Shown: positions 15,309 to 24,230, numbered from the stretch's first letter. The stretch is 39,053 bases of DNA from Pseudomonadota bacterium (GCA_026399735.1 JAPLQK010000015.1:1-39053); one strand, 5' to 3'. The notes: generated by a model from the letters alone, not told the origin. Translations and numbers: made by a program.

Positions 15309-15904
15309 TGGCTGTCTCGTATCTCGATGAATTGATCGCCGCGCTGCGCTGTCTGCCGGGCGTAGGCCCGAAATCTGCGCAGCGTATGGCTTATCATTTG
15401 TTGCAGCGTGACCGCCGTGGCGCGTTAGGTTTATCCGTGGCATTGCAACGGGCAGCAGAGAATATTACGCATTGTTCCCGATGCAATAATTTTTCCGAAC
15501 AAGAAGTTTGCGATCTGTGCGCATCGGATCGTCGCGATGAGGGGTTGTTGTGTGTGGTTGAAATGCCGGCCGACTTGCTGATGATCGAGCAAACACAGTG
15601 TTTTCGCGGTATGTATTATGTGCTGATGGGCCGATTGTCGCCGCTGGATGGTATCGGTGCGAAAGAGTTGCATCTGGACCGTCTGGTCAAACGTGTGCAG
15701 CAACATCCCTGCGAGGTGATCCTGGCGACCAACTTCACGGTGGAAGGGGATGCGACAGCGCATTATTTGGCAACCCTTTTGCAATCCCTTGGTGTTAAAG
15801 TGTCACGTATTGCGCGGGGTTTGCCGGTTGGCGGCGAACTGGAGCAGGTGGATAGTGGGACATTGGCGCAGGCTGTGCTGGAAAGACGTGAGTTGATCGT
15901 ATGA
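15308..15904 (+). CDS. recR: Recombination mediator protein RecR
   Basis: RecR works with RecF/RecO to load RecA on gapped DNA. Visible parts are the helix-hairpin-helix ([17 protein letters not shown]), the four-Cys zinc finger (CSRCNNF..EVCDLC), and a Toprim domain ([14 protein letters not shown] ... [17 protein letters not shown]) ending with [16 protein letters not shown]. The length of 198 residues is standard. ATG 15308 overlaps the ybaB stop; TTG 15305 is less likely. The stop overlaps rluB by ATGA. recO is also present in this window (28990). Confidence 0.96.
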   Translation: MAVSYLDELIAALRCLPGVGPKSAQRMAYHLLQRDRRGALGLSVALQRAAENITHCSRCNNFSEQEVCDLCASDRRDEGLLCVVEMPADLLMIEQTQCFRGMYYVLMGRLSPLDGIGAKELHLDRLVKRVQQHPCEVILATNFTVEGDATAHYLATLLQSLGVKVSRIARGLPVGGELEQVDSGTLAQAVLERRELIV

Positions 15905-16854
15905 ATGAGCAGGATATTGACCTGGATATTGAACCTCAACACGAGGTTGCGCAGGGCGAAAAATTACAAAAAGTGCTGGCGCAGGCAGGATTCGGTTCTC
16001 GCCGCGCGATGGAAGAGTGGATCGCGGGCGGGCGTGTCAGTGTGAACGGAGAACCAGCGACGCTGGGTATGCGCGTCGTGCCCGGCGATCTGGTGAAAAC
16101 CGAGCGCCGCACGATACGGGTGGGCGAGCGCGATCATACTGCGCGCGTGCTGTTGTATCACAAGCCTGAAGGCGAGATCGTCAGCCGGGATGACCCTGAA
16201 AAGCGCGCAAGCGTGTTCGACAAGTTGCCCAAGTTGCGCGGTCAGAAATGGATTGCCGTCGGGCGGCTGGATTTCAATACCAGCGGCTTGCTGATTTTTA
16301 CCACGTCAGGAGAATTGGCGAATCGCTTGATGCATCCTCGTTTTGAGGTGGAGCGTGAATATGCGGTGCGCGTGCAGGGCCGCATGACGGATGAGCAGAT
16401 CACTAAGGTGCTCAAGGAAGGCGTCGAGCTGGAAGACGGGCCGGTTACTTTTGAAAGACTGGAAGATCAGGGTGGCGAGGGTTTCAACCACTGGTATAAA
16501 GTGATGTTGAAAGAGGGGCGCAACCGTATTGTGCGGCGTACCTTTGATGCACTGGGACTTCCGGTCAGTCGTCTGATACGCGTGCGTTTCGGTCTCATCA
16601 ATCTGCCGCCGCGATTAAAGCGCGGCATGACAGCGGAGTTGGGTGAAGGGGAAATTGCGCAGGTGTTGGAGTGGGTGGGTATTGATGCGAATGAGCCTGA
16701 GCCGTCTGTACCGTTTGCACCGTCTGAGCAAAAGGCATCGGAGCCGCGTCGCCGTGCAGTCAGACCCGCCGGCAAAGGCCCCAGGCCTGATGGCAGTCGT
16801 AATGTGAGTCGATCTGGTAATGGAAATCGTTCAGGTGGCGGCCGTAAGCGCTGA
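15901..16854 (+). CDS. rluB: 23S rRNA pseudouridine synthase, RluB type
   Basis: A RsuA/RluB-family enzyme that converts a uridine in the 23S rRNA peptidyl-transferase region to pseudouridine. An N-terminal S4 domain ([21 protein letters not shown]) is followed by the catalytic domain with [14 protein letters not shown] (catalytic Asp) and the family tail motifs [16 protein letters not shown] and LPPRLKRGM. After about residue 250 the chain is basic and low in complexity ([26 protein letters not shown]), a usual extension in Proteobacteria. The start overlaps the recR stop. Confidence 0.92.
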   Translation: MNEQDIDLDIEPQHEVAQGEKLQKVLAQAGFGSRRAMEEWIAGGRVSVNGEPATLGMRVVPGDLVKTERRTIRVGERDHTARVLLYHKPEGEIVSRDDPEKRASVFDKLPKLRGQKWIAVGRLDFNTSGLLIFTTSGELANRLMHPRFEVEREYAVRVQGRMTDEQITKVLKEGVELEDGPVTFERLEDQGGEGFNHWYKVMLKEGRNRIVRRTFDALGLPVSRLIRVRFGLINLPPRLKRGMTAELGEGEIAQVLEWVGIDANEPEPSVPFAPSEQKASEPRRRAVRPAGKGPRPDGSRNVSRSGNGNRSGGGRKR

Positions 16855-16903
16855 ACGCATGGCTAATGAGTTAATCAGGTCACAATTGGTGATGAATAGC
16901 TGA

Positions 16904-18109
16904 ATGGAAGAGCCCAGCAATAAAAATATTGGCTGCAACGTGCTTTTTTTGGATATCGTTGAATATTCGAAAAAATCAGTGACGGGTCAGATATCCCTCA
17001 AAGACAGGTTCAACGCCTATCTTTCCAAGGCTATTGAGGGTGTGGATGTTGCGGATCGCATCATACTCGATACAGGCGATGGCGCGGCGGTGACCTTTCT
17101 CGGTGATATTGAAGCTGCCTTGAAAGCAGCGATCAGTCTGCGCGAGAGTTTGTTGGCTGAAACCGAAGATCCCGATATTGACCCGCAACTGCTGGTGCGT
17201 ATTGGTATCAATTCAGGGCCGGTTCGCGTGGTACGTGATATCAACGGGCATCCCAATGTGGTAGGCGATGGCATCAATGTCGCACAGCGCGTGATGGCGT
17301 TTGCCGAGCCCAGTCAGATACTGGTATCGCGCGCTTACTATGATCAGGTTTCACCCATTTCCGATCTGTACACCGGAATGTTCCACTACCAGGGTTCACG
17401 TACCGACAAGCATGTGCGTGAGCACGAAATTTTTGCGATAGGTTATCCTGGCGATCAGACGAATAAAGTAAAGCAGGTCGTTACGGAGCAGGCCGCAGGC
17501 CCGTTGCCGGATGGCGCTAAATGGATCAAACAGCTTGATGGAAAGCAGCGCGTTATTATTGTTGCGCTGGCTATGGCAGTCTTGTTGGCGGCTGTATTTT
17601 CGCTGACACCTAAAAAGACGGTTGTGACGCCGCAGCTTGTCGAGACCATGCAGCCGGCGGTCGTGATGCCAATTTCCGGGGTTCCCGGCACGAAACCTGC
17701 GGATAAACTGCCGAAGGCAGCCGTTGTGGATAAAAATTCAGCCGGCAAGTCTGCGGTAAAAAATAAAGCAGATCAGCCCGTCGTTAAAAAGCCGCTGGCT
17801 TCGGGAAAACCGGCAGATGTTCTGGTGCCGGGAAAAAAGGGTAATGCAATCAAGCCTGCGCCTGAAACGGATGCCAAGCAGCCTGATGGGCTTAAGGAAT
17901 CCTATCTGATGGTCAGTTGTAAGGAGGATGCACAGCTGTTCGTCGATAGCGTAAACAAGGGAAAGATTGCGTCAGGCAGTCTGACGGTCGTGACCAGGCC
18001 CGGCCAGCACAAGCTGATTCTGATGCATGCAAGTTTCGGTATTTTTACCCAGGAAGTGACGCTTGAGCCGGGGAAAACGGAACATATCAAGCCGAAAGTG
18101 TGCAATTGA
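16904..18109 (+). CDS. Class III cyclase-like domain protein with membrane segment
   Basis: An N-terminal adenylate/guanylate cyclase-type domain (residues 1-190) is followed by one membrane segment (about 214-233), a Lys/Pro/Ala-rich linker and a C-terminal strand-rich domain (about 335-400) resembling PEGA-type repeats. Both metal Asp positions are present (Asp17 in FLDIVEYS, Asp59 in LDTGDG), as are the Asn and Arg of NVAQR and the Asp of GDGIN. The purine-selecting Lys before the second Asp appears to be Leu55, so cyclase activity and substrate are uncertain. A Ser/Thr kinase gene starts 46 bases downstream, which suggests a signalling pair. There is no clear ribosome site at ATG 16904. 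Confidence 0.85.
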   Translation: MEEPSNKNIGCNVLFLDIVEYSKKSVTGQISLKDRFNAYLSKAIEGVDVADRIILDTGDGAAVTFLGDIEAALKAAISLRESLLAETEDPDIDPQLLVRIGINSGPVRVVRDINGHPNVVGDGINVAQRVMAFAEPSQILVSRAYYDQVSPISDLYTGMFHYQGSRTDKHVREHEIFAIGYPGDQTNKVKQVVTEQAAGPLPDGAKWIKQLDGKQRVIIVALAMAVLLAAVFSLTPKKTVVTPQLVETMQPAVVMPISGVPGTKPADKLPKAAVVDKNSAGKSAVKNKADQPVVKKPLASGKPADVLVPGKKGNAIKPAPETDAKQPDGLKESYLMVSCKEDAQLFVDSVNKGKIASGSLTVVTRPGQHKLILMHASFGIFTQEVTLEPGKTEHIKPKVCN

Positions 18110-18155
18110 ATATGTGTTGGCTACTCACTGAAATTCAAATTTGCAGGTGGCTTAA

Positions 18156-19343
18156 ATGATCAGCCAGTTGGGTCGCTATGAGGTGATATCCGAGTTGGGG
18201 CAGGGTGCCATGGGCGTTGTGTACAAGGCACGAGACCCTTTGATTGACCGCGTTGTCGCGATCAAGACGATTAATCTCGGCATGGCTCAGGATGAAGAAG
18301 ATGAATACGAAGGGCGCTTTTATCAGGAAGCCCGTGCCGCAGGTCGTCTCAATCACCCGAATATTGTAACGATTTACGATGTGGGCAAGAGCGGGGAGAT
18401 TGCCTATATCGCGATGGAGTTCCTGCAAGGATGTGAATTGCGCGACCTGATGCGCGAAAACGGCCGGCTGCCGGTTGATCAGGTGCTGGATATCGTGGCG
18501 CAAGTGGCGCAAGGACTGGCCTATGCGCATGAACACGAGATTGTGCACCGTGATATTAAACCCTCAAACATCATGGTGATACGGGACGGCCATGTAAAGA
18601 TTACCGATTTTGGCATTGCGCGCATGGCATCCTCAGCGGTTCGTACCCAGACGGGGATGGTGTTAGGTTCGCCGAAATATATGTCTCCCGAACAAGTGCT
18701 GGGGAGCGTGCTCGATCAGCGTTCGGATATATTCTCGCTGGGTGTGATGCTGTATGAGATGCTGACCGGCGAGTCGCCTTTTATCGGCGACAACATCAAC
18801 GCGATCATGTTCCAGACGCTTAATTCGGAGCCGGCAGCCCCGGGTACGCTGAATAGTGCCGTGCCCGATATGCTGAACTTTATCGTGGCTAAGGCGCTGG
18901 CTAAGGAGCGGGATGACCGGTATCAGAATGCCCGTGATTTTGCGGAGGATTTGCGTGCTTGTCGCAAGACCTTGCCGCGCTCTGACCAGGCGAGCGCTGT
19001 CTCGGGTGAGGAGAGAAGAAAACTGGCCGGCGCAGTCGTCACCGAACGCCGCAAAGCCGCAGAGCAGGCCGCATTCAGCCCGCTGGGCTTATCCAAAGCG
19101 TTCGATTCGAGTGAAGCGACGATGCGTCTGGCGGCATTGACCACGACCTCTGCAGAGGTCGATGAATTGTCAAAAACGATGAAGATGATGGCCGCGCCCA
19201 GGCCGGCTGCGTCCAGAGCGCGTCCTGTTGCACCTGCACGCGTCGCACCGCTACCCCAGGCGGGAGAAAGCAGCAGCCACTTTAAACTGGCCGTGTTTCT
19301 GCTGGTCGTGCTTTTGCTGATTGTGGTGATTGCCACTCACTGA
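18156..19343 (+). CDS. Tail-anchored Ser/Thr protein kinase (Hanks type)
   Basis: A complete eukaryote-like kinase domain spans about residues 7-270: glycine loop GQGAMGVVYKA, Lys37 in VAIK, HRDIKPSN, DFG in KITDFGIAR, an activation segment with several Thr/Ser and GSPKYMSPEQ, and SDIFSLGVMLYEMLTG. A low-complexity linker leads to a single C-terminal membrane segment (FLLVVLLLIVVIATH), so the kinase faces the cytoplasm and has no large outer sensor. It follows the cyclase-like protein on the same strand. Substrates are unknown; the neighbouring cyclase-like protein is one candidate. Confidence 0.92.
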   Translation: MISQLGRYEVISELGQGAMGVVYKARDPLIDRVVAIKTINLGMAQDEEDEYEGRFYQEARAAGRLNHPNIVTIYDVGKSGEIAYIAMEFLQGCELRDLMRENGRLPVDQVLDIVAQVAQGLAYAHEHEIVHRDIKPSNIMVIRDGHVKITDFGIARMASSAVRTQTGMVLGSPKYMSPEQVLGSVLDQRSDIFSLGVMLYEMLTGESPFIGDNINAIMFQTLNSEPAAPGTLNSAVPDMLNFIVAKALAKERDDRYQNARDFAEDLRACRKTLPRSDQASAVSGEERRKLAGAVVTERRKAAEQAAFSPLGLSKAFDSSEATMRLAALTTTSAEVDELSKTMKMMAAPRPAASRARPVAPARVAPLPQAGESSSHFKLAVFLLVVLLLIVVIATH

Positions 19344-19358
19344 AGATTTATTGAACCC

Positions 19359-19766
19359 ATGCTCAAACGGTTCGAAATCAAACCCTCAGGAATATTTGTC
19401 GTGCTGGTGCTTGCAGTCCATCTGCTGGTGATCACCAGTATCTGCCTGACCGATCTGGTTTTTTGGGCGCGTGCAAGTCTTGTGCTGCTGATTGTGGCGA
19501 GTCTGATTCATCAGTTATATCTTCACCTGCGCGCCAGACAATGCTGGCGTTCATTCACGCTGGACCGGTGGCGGGTGGTGGTGAATACCTCGGGCGGGGA
19601 TGAATTGAGCGGTGAGCTGACGCAACAGACGCTGGTGACCCCATATTGCGTCGTGTTGTGTGCCAGGCTGGCGGGGGATCGATTACCCGTCTGTCAGGTG
19701 ATTTTTCGCGACGCGATGCAAACGGATGAATTTCGGGATTTGCGTGTGCGTCTGAAGTTTCCTTAG
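19359..19766 (+). CDS. YgfX-like small membrane protein
   Basis: A 135-residue protein with an N-terminal basic stretch (LKRFEIKPSG), two adjacent hydrophobic segments (about 11-32 and 36-53) and a soluble tail with RCWRSFTLDRW-like and CQVIFRDAMQTDEFRDLRVRL segments. This layout fits the YgfX (CptA-like) family; in Betaproteobacteria members often lie beside nadB and rpoE, as here. The function in this group is not established, and the toxin role proposed for the E. coli protein should not be assumed. Its TAG overlaps the nadB stop by four bases on the other strand. Confidence 0.75.
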   Translation: MLKRFEIKPSGIFVVLVLAVHLLVITSICLTDLVFWARASLVLLIVASLIHQLYLHLRARQCWRSFTLDRWRVVVNTSGGDELSGELTQQTLVTPYCVVLCARLAGDRLPVCQVIFRDAMQTDEFRDLRVRLKFP

Positions 19767-21337
19767 TGCGGGGTCAGGATGGTGGGCTTCGGATCGGCCA
19801 GCATTTCCGGATAATCCCGGCTGTAATGCAGTCCGCGACTCTCATGGCGCGACAATGCGCTTTGGACGATCAAATCGGCGTTGGTGACCAGATTGCGAAG
19901 TTCGAGCAAGTCCGAACTGATGTGAAAATTTGCATAGTATTCGTCGATCTCGTTTTGCAGTAACTGGACGCGATGCTGGGCGCGCTGCAGGCGTTTATTG
20001 GTGCGTACGATACCCACGTAATCCCACATGAAGTGACGCAGTTCAGCCCAGTTGTGGGCGATGACGATGTGTTCGTCGGCGTCGGTTACCCGACTGTCGT
20101 CCCATTCGGGCAGCGAAGGTCCTGTCTCCAGCGTAATGCCCAGAATGTCCTGCGCTGCGGCATCGGCGAATACCAGACATTCGAGCAGGGAGTTGCTTGC
20201 CAGACGGTTCGCGCCGTGCAGGCCGCTGTAAGCGGTCTCGCCCACCGCGTAGAGGTTGTTGACATCGGTACGTGCGCGCAAGTCGGCAACGATGCCGCCG
20301 CAGGTGTAATGCGCTGCCGGCACGACCGGTATCGGTTCTTTGCTGATGTTGATGCCCAGTTTGAGGCAACGGGAAAAAATATTAGGGAAATGCTCCTGTA
20401 AAAATTCAACTGACTGGTGCGAAATATCCAGATAGACGCAATCTAGCCCGCCTTTTTTCATTTCGCAGTCGATTGCACGCGCCACGATGTCGCGAGGCGC
20501 AAGTTCCGCGCGCTTGTCGTGGCAAGGCATAAAACGCGTTCCGTCCGGCAGTTTCAGAATGCCGCCCTCACCGCGCACCGCTTCGCTGATCAGAAATGAT
20601 TTTGCATGAGGATGATACAAGCAGGTGGGGTGGAACTGGATGAATTCCATGTTGGCGATGCGACAACCGGCCCGCCAGGCCATCGCGATACCGTCGCCGG
20701 TAGCGGTGTCCGGATTGGTGGTGTACAGATACACCTTGCCGCTGCCGCCGGTGGCTAAAATCGTGTGCTGTGCTGCGATGGTGACGACTTCGTCGGTCAC
20801 CGTGTCCAGCGCATAAGCGCCATAGCAGCGATTGTCAGCTAAACCCAGTTTATTTCCGGTGATCAGATCCACCGACATGTAGCCCTCAAGTACCGTGATA
20901 TTGGGATGCTTGAGCACTTTTTTGATCAGGGTTTCCTGAACGGCGTGACCTGTTGCATCCGCTGCATGAATGATACGACGCCTGTCGTGGCCGCCTTCAC
21001 GGGTCAAGTGATAGCCAATGTCGCTGCTGCTGTCTTTTGTGAAGGGTACGCCCTGAGCAATCAGCCAGTCGATGGCTTGTTTGCCGTGCTCGACGACATA
21101 GCGGGTAGCGGTTTCATCGCACAGCCCGGCACCGGCGGTCATGGTGTCCTGAGTGTGCGCATCGGAGGTGTCCTGGTCAGACAATACGGCGGCGATTCCG
21201 CCCTGCGCCCAACTGCTTGCGCCATCTAATAAGGCCTTTTTAGTGATCAGACCTACTTTGTGATGGTCGGCTAATTTGAGTGCCAGTGTCAGGCCGGCTA
21301 AGCCGCTGCCGATAATCAGTGTGTCAAATTGCAGCAA
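19763..21337 (-). CDS. nadB: L-aspartate oxidase
   Basis: An FAD enzyme that oxidises L-aspartate to iminoaspartate, the first step of de novo NAD synthesis. The N-terminal FAD motif is LIIGSGLAGLTLAL. SSWAQGGIAAV, HDRRRIIHAADATG, TGGSGKVYLYTTNP, FIQFHPTCLY and the HGANRLASNSLLECLVF segment are all in place, followed by the helical C-terminal domain. At 524 residues it is full length. It is the only complete gene on the minus strand and is divergent from rpoE, sharing the 184-base gap 21338-21521. nadA and nadC are not in the window. Confidence 0.96.
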   Translation of the reverse strand: MLQFDTLIIGSGLAGLTLALKLADHHKVGLITKKALLDGASSWAQGGIAAVLSDQDTSDAHTQDTMTAGAGLCDETATRYVVEHGKQAIDWLIAQGVPFTKDSSSDIGYHLTREGGHDRRRIIHAADATGHAVQETLIKKVLKHPNITVLEGYMSVDLITGNKLGLADNRCYGAYALDTVTDEVVTIAAQHTILATGGSGKVYLYTTNPDTATGDGIAMAWRAGCRIANMEFIQFHPTCLYHPHAKSFLISEAVRGEGGILKLPDGTRFMPCHDKRAELAPRDIVARAIDCEMKKGGLDCVYLDISHQSVEFLQEHFPNIFSRCLKLGINISKEPIPVVPAAHYTCGGIVADLRARTDVNNLYAVGETAYSGLHGANRLASNSLLECLVFADAAAQDILGITLETGPSLPEWDDSRVTDADEHIVIAHNWAELRHFMWDYVGIVRTNKRLQRAQHRVQLLQNEIDEYYANFHISSDLLELRNLVTNADLIVQSALSRHESRGLHYSRDYPEMLADPKPTILTPH

Positions 21338-21446
21338 TTGGATTCCCGGTATGCTGGTTAAGTGACCGAACTATAGCAAACTGTCGCGAAAAAAGAGTGT
21401 AATTTGTTTCGGCTGACGATATTGTACAGATCTGATTAAAGGCAGG

Positions 21447-21476
21447 CTGACGAGTTCGTCGGGTAGCGGTTATACT
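21447..21476 (+). promoter_or_regulatory. Weak sigma70-like promoter candidate for rpoE
   Basis: CTGACG (21447-21452) and TATACT (21471-21476) are 18 bases apart, matching consensus at 4/6 and 5/6, 46 bases before the rpoE start. I looked for a GAACTT-type sigma-E box in this gap and saw no convincing one. A small palindrome, CGCATTTTATGCG, lies just downstream at about 21488-21500. Confidence 0.28.
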
Positions 21477-21521
21477 TCGCATAACAGCGCATTTTATGCG
21501 ATCACGTGGAAATTATCAGGG

Positions 21522-22121
21522 ATGGATGAGCGGGAAGTGGATCAGCAGTTGGTCGAGCGCGTGCAGCGCGGGGATAAGCACGCCTTCGATCTGCTGGTTG
21601 CGAAATATCAACGCAAACTGGGGCGGCTGATTTCCCGTTTTGTGCGCGATACCGGAGAAGCTGAGGACGTGACGCAGGAAGCCTTTATCAAGGCCTACCG
21701 CGCCTTGCCGGGGTTTCGCGGCGACAGTGCGTTTTACACCTGGCTTTATCGCATCGGCATCAATACAGCCAAAAATTATCTGTTGGCCAACAAGCGTCGC
21801 CCCCCAACCAGCACCCCTTTTGATGCGGAAGAATCCGAGTCTTTTGAAGACGCCGGACTTTTGCATGAAATTAGTACCCCTGAAAATGAACTCATGAGCA
21901 AACAGGTTGTCAGTGTCGTGCAGGCAGCGTTGCAGCAGTTGCCGGAGGATTTGCGCAGTGCGCTGACCCTGCGTGAAATCGAGGGGTTGAGTTACGAAGA
22001 AATTGCCAGCGTGATGAATTGCCCTGTCGGCACCGTGCGATCAAGAATTTTCAGGGCGCGCGAAGCGGTAGCAGAGAAGCTGCGCCCGTTGTTGGAAACC
22101 AGTCAAGATAATAGGTGGTAA
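21522..22121 (+). CDS. rpoE: RNA polymerase sigma factor RpoE (AlgU type, ECF)
   Basis: The envelope-stress sigma factor. Region 2 (AEDVTQEAFIKAYRALPGFRGDSAF then YTWLYRIGINTAKNYL) and region 4 (LREIEGLSYEEIASVMNCPVGTVRSRIFRAR) are complete. The start MDEREVDQQLVERVQRGDK matches the normal family N-terminus. At 199 residues it is of usual size. It heads an operon with rseA, rseB and rseC, which regulate it; its stop touches the rseA start region. In most relatives a periplasmic protease gene (mucD/degP) closes this operon, but here only a remnant is left. Confidence 0.96.
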   Translation: MDEREVDQQLVERVQRGDKHAFDLLVAKYQRKLGRLISRFVRDTGEAEDVTQEAFIKAYRALPGFRGDSAFYTWLYRIGINTAKNYLLANKRRPPTSTPFDAEESESFEDAGLLHEISTPENELMSKQVVSVVQAALQQLPEDLRSALTLREIEGLSYEEIASVMNCPVGTVRSRIFRAREAVAEKLRPLLETSQDNRW

Positions 22122-22123
22122 TG

Positions 22124-22618
22124 ATGAAACATGAGATTTCGGCTCTGATGGATGGTGAGTTGTTTGAAGATGAAGCGGAAATTCTGTTTGGTCAGGTTAA
22201 ACGCGATTCCGGTGCGCAACAGGACTGGGCGACTTATCACCTGATAGGCGATGTGCTGCGCCAGCCTGAATATGTTCATCGCGACATCAGTGTCATGGTG
22301 CGTGAGCGTTTGCAGAATGAACCGACCGTACTGGCGCCGCGCAGGCTGAAACAAAAGGCGCGCGTGTTTGCGCTGTCTGCGGCCGCTTCCTTGCTGGCTG
22401 TGGGTGTGGTGGCCTGGATGTCATTGCAGATCAGTCCGGAGGCATCGCCGCAGCTGGCGATGCAGCAGTCGGGCCTGCGCGCTGTCAATATGCAGATTCA
22501 ACCTAAGTCAAACGATTACCTGATGGCGCATCAGGAATTTTCTCCCGGCAACGACATGAATGGCGGCGCTTCCTATTTGCGCACGGTGAATTACAGTCCG
22601 GAGGAAAAGTCGCAATGA
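22124..22618 (+). CDS. rseA: Anti-sigma-E factor RseA (MucA type)
   Basis: An inner-membrane anti-sigma factor. The cytoplasmic sigma-binding domain starts MKHEISALMDGEL, with DWATYHLIGDVLR, followed by one membrane segment (about residues 78-98, LSAAASLLAVGVVAWMSL) and a short periplasmic tail. ATG 22124 is preferred because AGGTGG (22113-22118) is better spaced than for ATG 22121; GTG 22115 is also in frame. The stop overlaps rseB (ATGA). Regulated proteolysis of such proteins frees RpoE; the DegS- and RseP-type proteases are not in view. Confidence 0.9.
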   Translation: MKHEISALMDGELFEDEAEILFGQVKRDSGAQQDWATYHLIGDVLRQPEYVHRDISVMVRERLQNEPTVLAPRRLKQKARVFALSAAASLLAVGVVAWMSLQISPEASPQLAMQQSGLRAVNMQIQPKSNDYLMAHQEFSPGNDMNGGASYLRTVNYSPEEKSQ

Positions 22619-23559
22619 GGGTAAGGTCGGGTTTTTGCGGGCTTCTGTTGGCAGCGAACGTCTGTGCGGCTGAGGGGGTATCCAGGCTGGACTGGTTAAA
22701 AAAGGCCGCATCTGCTGATCATCAGACGAATTATAGCGGTGTGTTTGTTTATCAGTACGGCAGTCATGTCGAGACATCAAGAATATCCCACGTCGTTGAA
22801 ACCGACAGCGAATACGAAAAGCTGGAGAGCCTGGATGGTCCGAAACGAGAAATCATCCGTCATCACGGGCAGGTCTGGTGCTATCGAAATCATAAAATGG
22901 TGCAAGTGGACAGCCAGCACGGGCCGGGTCGTTTCCCGTTGCTGTTGCCGGATCAGTTGTCTGCACTGAGTAAAAATTACCAGGTTAAAGAGATAGGTTT
23001 GGATCGGGTGGCGGGTTATAACACCCAGGTTATCCTGTATCAGGCACAGGATAATTTGCGCTATAGCCGCAAAATATGGATGGATACGGGTTCGGGACTG
23101 CTGCTTAAATCTGCCGTGCTGAACGATAAAAATCAGGTTGTCGAACAATATGCATTTACAGAATTAAAATTAGGTGCGGAAGTGGATCGTTCATGGGTCG
23201 CTGCCAGTATGTCGGGCAATGCCAAGCCCGTTGTGAGCCAGGCGGCTCCTGTCTTTAACAGCGGATGGGTCGTGGATGCGCTGCCGAACGGATTCAGGAA
23301 AACGAAGGAGATTTTGCGACCGATGCCCGGTAAACATGCACCGGTAATTCAGCTGGTGTTTTCCGATGGGCTGAGCGCAATATCTGTTTTTATCGAACCT
23401 GCCGATGCGGATGAGGATGATAACGAAGGCATGACCAGTCAGGGTGCCGTCAATCTGTATCACAAAGTGGTTGATAAACACTTGTATACCGTGGTCGGAG
23501 AGGTTCCGCCGAAAGCTGTTATGCAAGCTCTTGATTCTATTAGATTTAATGGTAAATAA
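22615..23559 (+). CDS. rseB: Sigma-E regulator RseB (MucB type, periplasmic)
   Basis: A periplasmic protein that binds RseA and protects it from cleavage until envelope stress appears. A short signal peptide (FCGLLLAANVCAAEG) is followed by the LolA-like N-terminal domain with YSGVFVYQYGSHVETSRISHV, EIIRHHGQVWCYRN, and LRYSRKIWMDTGSGLLLKS. The smaller C-terminal domain contains WVVDALPNGFRKTKEI and QLVFSDGLSAISVFIEP. The length of 314 is normal. It is translationally coupled to rseA and rseC through overlaps. Confidence 0.94.
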   Translation: MRVRSGFCGLLLAANVCAAEGVSRLDWLKKAASADHQTNYSGVFVYQYGSHVETSRISHVVETDSEYEKLESLDGPKREIIRHHGQVWCYRNHKMVQVDSQHGPGRFPLLLPDQLSALSKNYQVKEIGLDRVAGYNTQVILYQAQDNLRYSRKIWMDTGSGLLLKSAVLNDKNQVVEQYAFTELKLGAEVDRSWVAASMSGNAKPVVSQAAPVFNSGWVVDALPNGFRKTKEILRPMPGKHAPVIQLVFSDGLSAISVFIEPADADEDDNEGMTSQGAVNLYHKVVDKHLYTVVGEVPPKAVMQALDSIRFNGK

Positions 23560-23987
23560 TGATGCTGGAAACGCGTGCCGTCGTAGTGCGGAAGGACAAT
23601 GAATTCACGCTGGTAGAGGCAAGCGGTGCGAGCGGCTGTTCCGTGTGTGAGGGCAAGGGTTGCGGCTCAAGCAAGGTGGGCCAGATGTTTTGCAGTAAAC
23701 CGCGCCAGTTCAAGGTGGATAACCGCATCAATGCCGAAGTCGGCGATGAAGTGATTGTATCTGTCGTCGAGGGGGCGGTGTTGCGCGGCATCAGTCTGGT
23801 TTATCTGTTGCCGTTGGCGCTGATGTTCGCAGGGGCTGCGGGCGGCTGGTTCGCAGGTGGCCGGCAGGACGGCTATGCGGCACTCGGTGCGCTGTTCGGT
23901 TTGGTTGCCGGATTCGCCTGCGCCAAATGGTTATTGTCGCGTCAGCCGCGAAATCAACCCTATATTACGAGACTGATACGTGAGTAG
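23559..23987 (+). CDS. rseC: Sigma-E regulator RseC (SoxR-reducing type)
   Basis: An inner-membrane protein with an N-terminal Cys cluster (SGCSVCEGKGCGS plus a later FCSKPRQF) and two membrane segments (about 83-102 and 106-125). The RseC/MucC family modulates RpoE activity or SoxR reduction. The start is ATG 23559 or 23562, overlapping the rseB stop (TAATGATG). A decayed mucD/degP end begins directly after its stop, so the last residues may lie close to a deletion junction. Confidence 0.9.
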   Translation: MMLETRAVVVRKDNEFTLVEASGASGCSVCEGKGCGSSKVGQMFCSKPRQFKVDNRINAEVGDEVIVSVVEGAVLRGISLVYLLPLALMFAGAAGGWFAGGRQDGYAALGALFGLVAGFACAKWLLSRQPRNQPYITRLIRE

Positions 23988-24106
23988 TTCGTTTTAATTT
24001 TTTTAAAGAAATCATCAGGCAGATACACAGGGGACGCAATGTCGCTTTGCAGGTGCGCCGTGGTGAGATCGCTTCGTATGTGGCGATCAAACTCGATGAA
24101 AAATAG
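23984..24106 (+). pseudogene. Remnant of mucD/degP: C-terminal PDZ2 end only
   Basis: After the rseC stop, an open frame without a start codon reads FKEIIRQIHRGRNVALQVRR then GEIASYVAIKLDEK and stops at TAG 24104-24106. This matches the last strand-helix-strand part of the second PDZ domain of DegP/DegQ/MucD proteases (pattern G-x-x-V-A-L-x-V-x-R-G then a Tyr-containing final strand). It lies exactly where mucD is expected, between rseC and lepA. The signal peptide, protease domain and first PDZ domain are all absent, so a deletion of more than 1 kb is inferred. Judged by eye, without a search. Confidence 0.65.
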
Positions 24107-24147
24107 GACAATTCACGATCATCTCTGCGTATAACGTCTAAATCGGC

Positions 24148-24153
24148 TAGAAT
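24148..24153 (+). promoter_or_regulatory. Possible -10 box upstream of lepA
   Basis: TAGAAT matches the -10 consensus at five of six positions and lies 77 bases before the lepA start, after the mucD remnant. No good -35 box stands 16-18 bases upstream. A weak stem, CCCTCT..AGAGGG (about 24177-24208), occupies the leader. Confidence 0.25.
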
Positions 24154-24230
24154 TCGACCTTTGCAAAAACATCGCACCCTCTCTACATGCCGCTTGTGCA
24201 ACAGAGGGGAGCGGTATCTATTGGAATTTC

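Noticed and set aside
21338-21521. Search for an autoregulatory sigma-E promoter before rpoE
   Set aside because: GAACTA near 21366 resembles a -35 box, but no suitable -10 box stands 16-17 bases downstream.
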